From Paraflavitalea devenefica (GTDB taxonomy: Bacteria > Bacteroidota > Bacteroidia > Chitinophagales > Chitinophagaceae): 64,000 nucleotides of DNA. Positions 25,005 to 33,615 of this stretch are shown one piece after another. A model generated the notes under the pieces. The model worked only from the letters and a program-made list of their open reading frames with translations. It ran no database searches and was not told the origin of the DNA. The position numbers were made by a program, and so were the translations under genes. Position 1 is the first letter of the stretch. Each line of letters begins with the position of its first letter. The stretch covers positions 2,170,001 to 2,234,000 of the forward strand of contig NZ_JAARML010000002.1 in NCBI RefSeq assembly GCF_011759375.1, in the 5' to 3' direction.

Positions 25005-28000
25005 ATGTTGCCCGCGAAAAAGAACCTGCTACTACTTTTACTTTTATCAGTCGGCATGCTTGTGCACGCACAGGAGCGTACCGTGACCGGTAAAGTAATT
25101 GCTGCAAAAACAGGGGAGGCGTTGCCCAATGTTACCATCAACATTCCATCGCTTTCCAAAGTGATCACGGCCGATAAAGAGGGCGTGTTCACCATCACGC
25201 TTCCTCCTAAAAGAGTATTGGTCACCATCAGTTCCTCCGGCTATGTAACGAAAGAGTGGCCCATCGAAGCCGGGGACAACCAGGTAGTGCTGGAGCTGGA
25301 AGCAGATCCCCGGAAACTGGATGAAGTGGTGATCGTGGGATACAGTGATAAAAAGAGGGGAGAACTGACCAGCGCTGTCACTGTGGTGGATGCAAAGAAG
25401 CTCAAAGATGTAACCGCCAATAACATCGGCACTATGCTACAGGGCAAGGTAGCCGGCCTGCAGGTGGTGAGCAGTTCCGGTGTGCCGGGCGCTACCCCTG
25501 AAATAAGGTTGCGGGGCGTTTCTTCTGTCAATGCCTCCCAGTCGCCTTTATTTGTGGTAGACGGTATCATTGGTGGCAATTACGATCCCAATGATGTGGA
25601 AAGCGTGACCGTGCTGAAAGACGCCGGCGCTACCGCCATGTATGGTTCGCAGGCCAATGGTGGTGTCATCATCATTACTACCAAAAGGGCCAAAGCAGGC
25701 AAAACACGGTATGAAGCAAAGATCACTACTGGTTTCCGGACACCCGATTTTGGTGAAATGGACATGATGAATGGAAGGGAACTGTACAATTACCAGAAAG
25801 AGCTGTACCGTGACTATATTCCTACCGACACCGGCAACTCCTATAAGATTGACATCCTGAAGTTCTACAACGAACGGCCGCTGTCGCTGCGTGACCAGGA
25901 CCACAACTGGCTCACCACTATCTTTAAGCCTGCCTTCATGCAGAACTATTACTTCTCGGTGTCGGGTAAAACAGAAAAGAATGATTACTACGTAGGCGTG
26001 TCTTATTACAATGAAGAGGGTACCTTCATGAACACCCGGTTCCAGCGCCTCAACCTCCGGGGTAATTCCACGCTGCGACTGAGTAAAAGCATCAGTCTTA
26101 CCAATAATATCAACCTTAGCGCAGCCAATGGCAAGGGCTACGATTACAACGATATCTATTTTGCTTATTTAAACCTGCCATGGGATAATCCGTACGACAG
26201 TACCGGTAATCCTTTGTATGTGGATGGCAATTCCACTTTTAAATGGTGGTCGAGGGACAAAATAAACCCGGTGCACACCATCAACAACAGCAAACATCCT
26301 TACAAGGGTTTTGATGTGAATTATGATATGGCGTTAAACATCGCCATTACCAAATGGCTGAGCTTTTCCAGCAGCAACCGGCTGGCGGCAAGCTATAACA
26401 AGGCCACCAATTATTTTTCTCCGGCTGTGGCAGGCACTTACCACAATACCGGTTTCCTGGAAGAGAGCAGTGTGCTGAGCTACGGGATTGTTTCCAATAA
26501 CCTCCTGAAGTTTAATTTCAGTATGGGCGATCATAGCCTGAGCGGCCTGGCAGGGGTGGCCTTTGAAAACAGTAAAACGGAACTGCAGGGCGGTTCGGGA
26601 AGGGGTTTGCCCTTTGGCTTAAATGTATTGAATGTGGTGTCCAATAATATCCGGGTAACAGGTTCTAATAGTGAAACTTCCATTCAATCTGTCATTTCAC
26701 AGGTGAACTATGGGTATAAGAACAGGTATTTTGTTACCGGTTCCCTCCGGGTGGATGGTTCCTCCAACTTCCCGGAATCCAACAGGTATGCTACCTTCCC
26801 TTCCATATCAGCAGCCTGGCTGGCCAGTAATGAATCCTTCTTCCGTTCAGCCATCATCGACAACCTGAAACTGCGCGCCAGTTATGGTGTCACTGGTACC
26901 CAGGATATCGGCTCCTCCCGTTATCTTGGGCTGTATTCCTTATCCACCCAATACAATGGGCAGGCAGCCGCTACACCCTTGCAGTTGCCCAGTTCCAACC
27001 TCACCTGGGAAAGCAAGCACCAGTTGAATGCAGGGTTGGATATCAGCTTTTACAAACGGGTGTCTTTAAGCATTGATGTGTACCGGAATATTACGAAAAA
27101 CCTGTTGTTGCAGGTATCGCAACCGCTTTCCGTAGGCTTTGAGCAACGCTGGGACAATGCCGGCGAGATCGAAAACAAAGGCATCGAGCTCACCCTGAAT
27201 ACCATCAATATCCAACGAAGGGATTTTGAATGGACTACTGATTTCAGTATTAATTTCAACAGTAATAAATTACGCAACCTGCCGGGCCCCATTATCAGAA
27301 CAGGCTCATGGGCCATTTCACAGATCTACCGGAACGGAGGTAACCTGTATGAATTCTACCTGCCCAAATGGGCGGGTGTGGACAAGCAAACAGGCGCGCC
27401 ATTGTGGGAGAAGCAGACCCTGGATGCGCAGGGTAACGTGACCAAAACAGAACTTACTTCCGATTATGCCCAGGCTACTTTCCAGGAATTAGGATCAGCG
27501 CTTCCCAAATTCCAGGGCGGTATCACCAACCAATGGCGGTACAGGAACTTTTCATTGGGCGTAAACATGTATTTCCTTGCTGGTAATAAAGTGTTCAGCA
27601 ACAACCTGCGTTTTTTGATGAACGACGGCAGTGAGCCCTATATGAACCAGGCAGTATTGCCGGATGGCTATAGTATATGGGCCAAGCCCGGCGACAATGC
27701 CACCAATCCCAGTCCGCAAAACGCCGCCAATTCCACGCAAACTTCCAGTCGCTACCTTAAAGACGGCAACTTTCTTTCTATAAGAAATGTCACGCTGTCT
27801 TACTCGCTGCCGGCTGTGCTTGTGCAAAAGTGGAAGCTGAGTAATGTAACCATTTCGCTTACGGCCGATAATGTGTACACTTTTACCAGGTTCTTTGGAC
27901 AGGACCCGCAAACCACGATAACGCCCGGTGTGTATGCCACACCCGGTGTGTCGGACTTTAAGTACCCCAATAACCGCCAGTTCCTGTTCAACATTAACCT

Positions 28001-28010
28001 AGGATTTTAA
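25005..28010 (+). CDS. SusC/RagA-family TonB-linked outer membrane porin
   Basis: 1001 aa, complete. Signal peptide MLPAKKNLLLLLLLSVGMLVHAQ, then a carboxypeptidase-regulatory-like beta sandwich (residues ~25-100, VTGKVIAAKTGEALPNVTI). The TonB-box-like segment and plug follow (DEVVIVGYSDKKRGELTSAV ~ residue 105; LRGVSSVNASQSPLFVVDGI; ESVTVLKDAGATAMYGSQA; GVIIITTKRA). The remaining ~750 residues form the barrel and end with the strand QFLFNINLGF. It lacks an STN domain, which fits local LacI control in place of sigma/anti-sigma signalling. Followed 11 bp later by its SusD partner. Imports the glycan of the LacI locus; the substrate is unknown. Confidence 0.95.
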   Translation: MLPAKKNLLLLLLLSVGMLVHAQERTVTGKVIAAKTGEALPNVTINIPSLSKVITADKEGVFTITLPPKRVLVTISSSGYVTKEWPIEAGDNQVVLELEADPRKLDEVVIVGYSDKKRGELTSAVTVVDAKKLKDVTANNIGTMLQGKVAGLQVVSSSGVPGATPEIRLRGVSSVNASQSPLFVVDGIIGGNYDPNDVESVTVLKDAGATAMYGSQANGGVIIITTKRAKAGKTRYEAKITTGFRTPDFGEMDMMNGRELYNYQKELYRDYIPTDTGNSYKIDILKFYNERPLSLRDQDHNWLTTIFKPAFMQNYYFSVSGKTEKNDYYVGVSYYNEEGTFMNTRFQRLNLRGNSTLRLSKSISLTNNINLSAANGKGYDYNDIYFAYLNLPWDNPYDSTGNPLYVDGNSTFKWWSRDKINPVHTINNSKHPYKGFDVNYDMALNIAITKWLSFSSSNRLAASYNKATNYFSPAVAGTYHNTGFLEESSVLSYGIVSNNLLKFNFSMGDHSLSGLAGVAFENSKTELQGGSGRGLPFGLNVLNVVSNNIRVTGSNSETSIQSVISQVNYGYKNRYFVTGSLRVDGSSNFPESNRYATFPSISAAWLASNESFFRSAIIDNLKLRASYGVTGTQDIGSSRYLGLYSLSTQYNGQAAATPLQLPSSNLTWESKHQLNAGLDISFYKRVSLSIDVYRNITKNLLLQVSQPLSVGFEQRWDNAGEIENKGIELTLNTINIQRRDFEWTTDFSINFNSNKLRNLPGPIIRTGSWAISQIYRNGGNLYEFYLPKWAGVDKQTGAPLWEKQTLDAQGNVTKTELTSDYAQATFQELGSALPKFQGGITNQWRYRNFSLGVNMYFLAGNKVFSNNLRFLMNDGSEPYMNQAVLPDGYSIWAKPGDNATNPSPQNAANSTQTSSRYLKDGNFLSIRNVTLSYSLPAVLVQKWKLSNVTISLTADNVYTFTRFFGQDPQTTITPGVYATPGVSDFKYPNNRQFLFNINLGF

Positions 28011-28021
28011 AACGATCAGCA

Positions 28022-29530
28022 ATGAAGAAAATCATCATACCCGTTTTCATAAGCCTGTTTTTGGCGGGCTGCGTCAGGGAAATAACACCCAGCGATGCGA
28101 TTGACACCAATACACTGGTGCAAACCAAAGAGGGATTAACCAATGCGGTAAACGGCGCCTATGCCTTGTTTAAAGACCATGTTCCGTTTAATGGCACCTC
28201 AGACGACAACCTGATGTACCTGCGTCAATACTTCCAGTTGGCTGATTTTGCCAGTGATGATATTGTATGCGGCCAGATGACTACCGATCCGTTCATGAAC
28301 AGCTTCTCCCTGAACCATTCACCTGCTCAAACCAATACCCGCTATTTCTGGTATATCTCTTACAAGATCATCAATGATGCCAATACGGTGATAGAAGCAG
28401 CAGCCAAAAATGCCAATCCAGATGCGTCCATTAAGCAATTGATCGGGGAATGTTATTTCCTCCGGGCCTTTGCCCATTTTAACCTGGTACGTTTTTTCGC
28501 CAAACCTTACACGATAGATCCTACGGCACCCGGCGTTATTATCAGGACTTCCACCAGCGAGCCTTCTTTAAAGGCAAGGGCAACGGTAAAACAAGTGTAT
28601 GATGCCGTGGTAGCCGATGCGGAGAAAGCAGCATCCCTGATGGAACAACCAAGAGGCGTGCAATATGCTTCCAAAGAAGCAGCCTGGGCCTTATTGTCGA
28701 GGGCATACCTGTACATGGCCGATCATCCAAAGACCATTGAGTACAGTGATAAAGTGATCAATTCCGGCAGGTTTGTGCTCACAACTGCCGCCACTTACCC
28801 CGCGCTCTTTGCCAATGCACAAACCGGCACGGAAACTATTTTTTGCATTGCCTTCACGGCCCTGGAAGACTATGGCAAGTTTGGCTCCATCGCTTCTATG
28901 ATCTACTCTGATGGTAATTCCGGCTGGGGAGAAGAGTTTGCATCCCAATCATTGAGAGATACCATGAGTAGCCAGCCTGGTGATGTACGCTCATCGTACA
29001 TAGTTCCATCGAAAGATGGCGGCGGTGTGGTGCAAAAGAAAAACGGCATTGAAATGTATTATATATCCAAGTTCTCCTTCCAGGGGAATAGCCCCACTTT
29101 AAGTTCCCCTATCATGTTCAGGCTGGCGGAAATGTACCTGAACCGGGCAGAGGCAAAAGCTAAATCCAATAATGTGGCCGGTGCGCTGGCAGATGTAGAC
29201 AGTATTCGCAACAAACGCGGTTTGTCGGGCGCTTTATACAGTGGCGTATTACCGGCGGGCAAAACGGTACTGGAGGTGGTACTGAAGGAAAGAAGGGTAG
29301 AGCTGGCATTTGAAGGTCACCGGGTGTTTGATGTATACAGGAATAAGCTGCCACTGAACCGTACTTACTGGGGATACCACCTGCCGGGACTGAGCGAAAC
29401 GGATATCAACTTGTCGCAGCAACCGGCCGGCTATGCCAACATGGTCATTCCCTATACCAGCAACCGGATCATCTATTACCTGCCGGTTGATGAGGTCAAG
29501 ACAAATACTTTGTGTACGCAAAACGACTAA
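28022..29530 (+). CDS. SusD/RagB-family glycan-binding lipoprotein
   Basis: 502 aa. Lipoprotein signal MKKIIIPVFISLFLAGC, Cys17. SusD features: CYFLRAFAHFNLVRFFAKPY in the TPR-like region and LKERRVELAFEGHRVFDVYRN near the C-terminus. Eleven bp after susC and 10 bp before the PKD lipoprotein, so the three are co-transcribed. Role by family: surface glycan capture for the paired SusC. Confidence 0.95.
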   Translation: MKKIIIPVFISLFLAGCVREITPSDAIDTNTLVQTKEGLTNAVNGAYALFKDHVPFNGTSDDNLMYLRQYFQLADFASDDIVCGQMTTDPFMNSFSLNHSPAQTNTRYFWYISYKIINDANTVIEAAAKNANPDASIKQLIGECYFLRAFAHFNLVRFFAKPYTIDPTAPGVIIRTSTSEPSLKARATVKQVYDAVVADAEKAASLMEQPRGVQYASKEAAWALLSRAYLYMADHPKTIEYSDKVINSGRFVLTTAATYPALFANAQTGTETIFCIAFTALEDYGKFGSIASMIYSDGNSGWGEEFASQSLRDTMSSQPGDVRSSYIVPSKDGGGVVQKKNGIEMYYISKFSFQGNSPTLSSPIMFRLAEMYLNRAEAKAKSNNVAGALADVDSIRNKRGLSGALYSGVLPAGKTVLEVVLKERRVELAFEGHRVFDVYRNKLPLNRTYWGYHLPGLSETDINLSQQPAGYANMVIPYTSNRIIYYLPVDEVKTNTLCTQND

Positions 29531-29540
29531 AACTACCAGT

Positions 29541-30410
29541 ATGAGATCAGCAAAAGCGATATTATTTTTCACCGTACTATCCGCCGGATGTATGGCCCTG
29601 TTGTCATCCTGTAGCAAAGATGCGGTAGAAGAGGGGCCTGATGTTATATTCTCTGTAGCGGTAGACGCCTATACCGTTCAATTTACCAATGCTACTAAGG
29701 GCGGGGCTTCCTATAAATGGGATTTTGGTGATGGCGCTACTTCCACGGAAGAAAGCCCGACCCATACCTATCCCGGCAAAGGAAAATTCGTTCCTACCCT
29801 GTATGTGACCACTGCCGGCGGAAAAACGGTAGAGGGATCAACAGTGATACGCATATCCAAAAGTTCGGCTGTTAAACTGAATGACAATTCATTGGCCGAT
29901 TGGGATACGGTGACACACAATGCCTTTGTTTCCGGCCTGTCGGGCGGTATTTTCCGGAAAGGAAAGATGGACTATGATGCAGAGAATATCTACTTCTATT
30001 TTGAAATGGCCTCTACTGCGGCCAATGCCGATATCTTTGATTTTTATATTGATGCGGACAACAACAATACGACCGGCCTGATAACCTGGGTGGCTAATGG
30101 CAGCGGCAATGATGTACTGCTGGAAGGAGCTATCCTTACCGGATGGTTCGATCTGTTTTACCACAAAGGGGCGCAGAACAGCTTTACATTCGACTACCAG
30201 AGTACGACAGATTTCTTCCAGGTAGGCACCGTCCAGGAGTCAGGTGGTATACTGAAGTTTGAAGGTAAACTGGTACGTTCTAAAATAAAATTCCTGACAG
30301 GCAAAGGCGTTAAGTTTGGTATTACTGCTACCAAGAACGACTGGAGCGCCATGCTGGGCATTTTCCCCGATCCCGGCACACCGGCCTTCTATCTTGATAT
30401 GACTGATTAA
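29541..30410 (+). CDS. PKD-domain surface lipoprotein, SusE/F-position
   Basis: 289 aa from ATG 29541; lipoprotein signal with Cys24 in LLSSCSKD. Residues ~38-105 are a PKD domain (YKWDFGDGATSTEESPTHTY, the WDFGDG signature). The second half (DYDAENIYFYFEMASTAANADIFDFYIDADNNNTTG) resembles a carbohydrate-binding, CBM9-like or SusE-like beta domain. Third gene of the susCD operon, where additional surface glycan-binding proteins usually sit. So it is probably an accessory binding lipoprotein. A perfect terminator follows. Confidence 0.82.
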   Translation: MRSAKAILFFTVLSAGCMALLSSCSKDAVEEGPDVIFSVAVDAYTVQFTNATKGGASYKWDFGDGATSTEESPTHTYPGKGKFVPTLYVTTAGGKTVEGSTVIRISKSSAVKLNDNSLADWDTVTHNAFVSGLSGGIFRKGKMDYDAENIYFYFEMASTAANADIFDFYIDADNNNTTGLITWVANGSGNDVLLEGAILTGWFDLFYHKGAQNSFTFDYQSTTDFFQVGTVQESGGILKFEGKLVRSKIKFLTGKGVKFGITATKNDWSAMLGIFPDPGTPAFYLDMTD

Positions 30411-30417
30411 AAAAAAC

Positions 30418-30447
30418 AGGGCCTTTAAGTAAAAACTTAAAGGCCCT
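30418..30447. terminator. Bidirectional terminator between convergent genes
   Basis: Perfect 13-bp stem agggcctttaagt (30418-30430) / acttaaaggccct (30435-30447), loop aaaa. A run of A precedes it and a T-rich tract follows, so it can serve both the PKD lipoprotein operon and the minus-strand gene ending at 30478. Confidence 0.92.
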
Positions 30448-30477
30448 CGCTTATTCTTAACCCGTCAACATAAGCGA

Positions 30478-32700
30478 CTATTTTTGCTTCAGCACATCTG
30501 TCGCCTGCCTGTGGATGATGTCTAATACAGCAGGTTTCAGCTTCTTGGATTTGAACAGTTTTTCCATTTCATCCAGGGTAGCTTTGGCTGTTTTTTCATC
30601 GCCTTCCAGCAGGTATCCTTTGGCGAGGTGCCGGTATACCCAGTTGAGGGTGATATTGTCAAGACCTTCCTCTTCTTTGGAGGCGCTGATCACTTTACCC
30701 AGCCTGCTCTTGGCGGTTGGCAGGTTGCGTTCACGTACAGCCACTTTACCTGATTCTGCATCGGCGGTCTTAAACTTCATCGCCTCATTCACACCCAGTA
30801 TCATTTCTGCATACAGGCTCAGCGGACTGTTCTTGTACTTCTCGGCCACCAGCTTCATATCATCCATACCTTTCTTCAGGGATTCTGAATCGGAACCCAA
30901 CAGGTAGAATAATGTTCCGGCATCACTGCTGAAATAAAGATCGGCAATCTCATCCTCAGTAGCCGTTACAGGAGATTTTACACGGATCGTTACTTCTTCT
31001 GACTGTATGATGCTGCCATCTTTATACTGGTAAGCAGCCTTGATACGGTAGAATCCGGGCTGGTCGAAATAGAAACCTTCCTTGCCATAACCAATATAAG
31101 CGCTGGCATAGACGGTATTGTCGTCCTTTGTCAGGTTTACTTCTTTCGGTATTACGCAATTGTGCGCTATGGGTTCATATACCACTGCTTTGCCATTGGG
31201 TTTCAGGATGCCAATGCGTACCTGGTCGTACTTGGGATGCAGGTTGGCATTGACGGTCTGCCCGTTCAGGTGCATGCAGCGTAATTTTATTTCTGTTACT
31301 ACCGGCTCGCCCAGGTTGAATGTTTTCTTAACAGGCGCCAGTTCCAGTTGCAGGCTGCTGTTATTCTCCAGCATTTCCTGGCTGAAGATGGCCAGCTCAT
31401 CAGCATGTTCCAGGCCTGCACCTGAGGCCCAGTCTGAACCGCCCATGATCACATTGGTGCGGAAACCATGACGCATATGCATCAGTTCACCGGTATCAAA
31501 GCGGAAATTAAAGTTGTTCCAGTAGGAGCCCAGGCCGTTGCGCTGGTCATACCGCCAGTCGTAATTCATCCAGCTCAGGCTATCCGGGCGGGCCTTATCC
31601 CAGGAATGCAGGAGGTTGAAAGCGTGGCCCAGTTCATGTACATACGTGTACAATAAATGGCGGTCATAATCGGCTGCTGTAGGATGAAAGTTTCTAACGG
31701 TATCCTGGAATATGGCGCAACCCTGGCGATGCGGCTTGCTGCCAAGATAATCAAACATGATCCCCAGCAGGTTATTGCTGGTGGCCCTTCTGGCGGCAAA
31801 CAGCCATACTGCCCATTGCGGGAGGTTGCTGAAGCGGCTGAAGTGCCTTACCATGGAAGCATGCATTTCGGTTTCTGTCCAGCGGGCGTCTGCGCCGCCT
31901 TCGGCCGAAGTAATGGAGTTGTTGCTGCCTGTCATCACCATATTGATGCCGGCTTCGCCATAGGCTTTCACGGTATTCAGTATCCGGTGAGGGGCTGGTG
32001 AGGGAAGGGTGGAGGTATTGTAATCTCCTGCCAGTGCAGTGCCGGTTTCAAAATCGGTTTCCAGCAACACAGTCCTGAAATAAGAACTTTGGAAATTGCA
32101 GGTATAAATAGCGCCCTGTGTGAGGTTCTGGAAGAAGGTGACTGTGGCGGGTGCTGCAGGTGAAGTGATATAGTTGCGGTTGATCTCAATGCGTACCCGG
32201 TTGGCCCAGAGAGCAACAGTACCCGTAATGCCGCCTACGATCGTTACCTTGGTGGAGGTGTAGGTAATCACCGGCGCCACCAGGCGGAAGGAACCAAAAT
32301 AATTGATCACAGCGCCGATGCTGAAGAAATCATAGCTGGCTGTATTCAAAGCACCGGTCCGGTCCACATCCACCCGAAGGTCCAGGCGAAAGGAGCCGGT
32401 AATGCCTGAATAACTGCCGCTTACCTGCCTGCGCAGCAGCAAAGGCGTAACTGGTATAAAATCAGCTTCGGGAGGGGCCATGGCGTCTACCCGTTCTTCG
32501 GGATACACAATGTCATCCGGGGGGGCGGTCAGCGTGGGCTCCTTGGTTTTAGCGAGTGCTCCTTCCGGTGTAATCTCAATCTTTTCAGCAACACCCTGAT
32601 GGCCATTGCCTTTGGTGCGAGTGATTTTGCCAGGCTGAAATTCCGGAGCATGGCCCAGGTCACTGCCTGTTTCTTGTAAAGAGGGATCTTTTAATGACAT
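30478..32700 (-). CDS. Putative zinc metalloprotease without signal peptide
   Basis: 740 aa. No N-terminal signal; it starts with a charged segment (MSLKDPSLQETGSDLGHAPE). Residues ~90-210 are beta-rich (SGSYSGITGSFRLDLRVDVD). Around residue 355 lies HELGHAFNLLH, an HExxHxxxxxH zinc site, followed by VIMGG ~65 residues later as a possible Met-turn; this resembles metzincin-type peptidases. It continues with a beta-sandwich-like segment (LAPVKKTFNLGEPVVTEIKL) and a helical, TPR-like C-terminus (DEMEKLFKSKKLKPAVLD). It is the last gene on the minus strand after the giant-protein genes, 423 bp beyond the orphan sorting domain. Its substrate and export route are unknown. Confidence 0.72.
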   Translation of the reverse strand: MSLKDPSLQETGSDLGHAPEFQPGKITRTKGNGHQGVAEKIEITPEGALAKTKEPTLTAPPDDIVYPEERVDAMAPPEADFIPVTPLLLRRQVSGSYSGITGSFRLDLRVDVDRTGALNTASYDFFSIGAVINYFGSFRLVAPVITYTSTKVTIVGGITGTVALWANRVRIEINRNYITSPAAPATVTFFQNLTQGAIYTCNFQSSYFRTVLLETDFETGTALAGDYNTSTLPSPAPHRILNTVKAYGEAGINMVMTGSNNSITSAEGGADARWTETEMHASMVRHFSRFSNLPQWAVWLFAARRATSNNLLGIMFDYLGSKPHRQGCAIFQDTVRNFHPTAADYDRHLLYTYVHELGHAFNLLHSWDKARPDSLSWMNYDWRYDQRNGLGSYWNNFNFRFDTGELMHMRHGFRTNVIMGGSDWASGAGLEHADELAIFSQEMLENNSSLQLELAPVKKTFNLGEPVVTEIKLRCMHLNGQTVNANLHPKYDQVRIGILKPNGKAVVYEPIAHNCVIPKEVNLTKDDNTVYASAYIGYGKEGFYFDQPGFYRIKAAYQYKDGSIIQSEEVTIRVKSPVTATEDEIADLYFSSDAGTLFYLLGSDSESLKKGMDDMKLVAEKYKNSPLSLYAEMILGVNEAMKFKTADAESGKVAVRERNLPTAKSRLGKVISASKEEEGLDNITLNWVYRHLAKGYLLEGDEKTAKATLDEMEKLFKSKKLKPAVLDIIHRQATDVLKQK

Positions 32701-33123
32701 ACATACGTGTTTAATGTCCCGGAGAGGGACAGGTTAAAGAATAGAAATAACAATAGATGCTACTTCGATACAGAGCTTTAATGGACGTGTGTCAGGCAGG
32801 GAATATGTAATTACAAGGGTAAGGAAAGAAACACTACTACGGCAGGGGAGAAATACACTAAAAGGAAAGGTAAAACCAAAAAGAAAGAGATCCGTTGCTA
32901 CTAATTGTGGCCAAACTGAGATGGAACCTGTTTTAGCAGGTCATCGTTTTAATAAGGACGGTAAAGCTACAACTTTATCTTATTCTCCACCAAGAATATA
33001 TTTATGTAAATTTTTTTAGCAGCTTGTCACCCTGGGGCCCGCGGAGCGGAGCTTGTCCCGTTCTACGGGAATAAACGCTGGCGAAGGGTTTCGACAAGCT
33101 CAACCTGACAGAACAATGACTCA
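32701..33123. other. Gene-free stretch with nested inverted repeats
   Basis: No supported gene; the one plus-strand frame here (32789-33019) is low-complexity and Lys/Arg-rich with no family signs. The right part, 33021-33101, has nested inverted repeats described separately. The promoter of the metalloprotease gene must lie here. Confidence 0.5.
33021..33101. repeat. Structured intergenic repeat with AGCTTGTC/GACAAGCT arms
   Basis: agcttgtc at 33021 and gagcttgtc at 33049-33057 pair with gacaagctc at 33093-33101; inside is a small hairpin cccg-ttcta-cggg (33057-33069). Text such as tttcgacaagctcaacctgaca resembles short dispersed intergenic repeats seen in many bacterial genomes. Probably a REP-like element. 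Confidence 0.5.
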
Positions 33124-33423
33124 TCAGCGGATCACGACCGTTTTCAGGTAATAATGTTCACTGCTGAACACCGCTACCTTATAAATGCCCGTGCTTATTT
33201 TAGCCGGCAGCCAGATGGTATGGGTGGAATAATGTTCCTTATGTGCCAGGAAGGTCTGGAAGAGCAGCATGCCGCTCAGCGTGTAAAAGTAAACCGTGAA
33301 AACACCTCTTTCAATGTTGTACAGTTGAAGCCAGAAACGTTTTTCCGTTACCAGCTCGGGATACAGGGTGATGCGTTGCGAAAGCTGGAATAAACCCACT
33401 GCCGGCAGTAAAGTTTTGTTCAT
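33124..33423 (-). CDS. Orphan T9SS type A sorting-domain-like protein
   Basis: 99 aa. From residue ~15 it reads as a complete C-terminal sorting domain: ITLYPELVTEKRFWLQLYN, VYFYTLSGMLLFQTF and the end ISTGIYKVAVFSSEHYYLKTVVIR (the GIY.V.V....Y..K.V. pattern). No cargo domain or Sec signal precedes it, and an in-frame stop lies just upstream. Either a remnant of a deleted secreted protein, or a stand-alone domain. It lies between the giant gene and the metalloprotease, on the same strand. Confidence 0.6.
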   Translation of the reverse strand: MNKTLLPAVGLFQLSQRITLYPELVTEKRFWLQLYNIERGVFTVYFYTLSGMLLFQTFLAHKEHYSTHTIWLPAKISTGIYKVAVFSSEHYYLKTVVIR

Positions 33424-33475
33424 AGGACGGATTATGCTTAAAAAGTTATACGGAATCCAACTATCCGGTCGCCAT

Positions 33476-33495
33476 GGTTCGTGTCTTCACGAACC
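33476..33495. repeat. Short perfect hairpin downstream of the giant gene
   Basis: 8-bp stem ggttcgtg / cacgaacc with a 4-nt loop (tctt), 120 nt downstream of the giant gene's stop on the minus strand. No T run, so a weak terminator at best. Confidence 0.5.
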
Positions 33496-33615
33496 TAACA
33501 TTCGGCGGAGCTAAAAGTAATCACTTTTGAAGCGTCCGGCAATAGTAGACTTATGCAGCCGGTTGGTATTTTTACCATCTGGCCACCTAAGTCATCGTTT
33601 TGGCAGGGATGGCAA

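Noticed and set aside
32789..33019. 76-aa Lys/Arg-rich plus-strand frame
   Set aside because: Low complexity, no homology signs, in a region that must hold the metalloprotease promoter.
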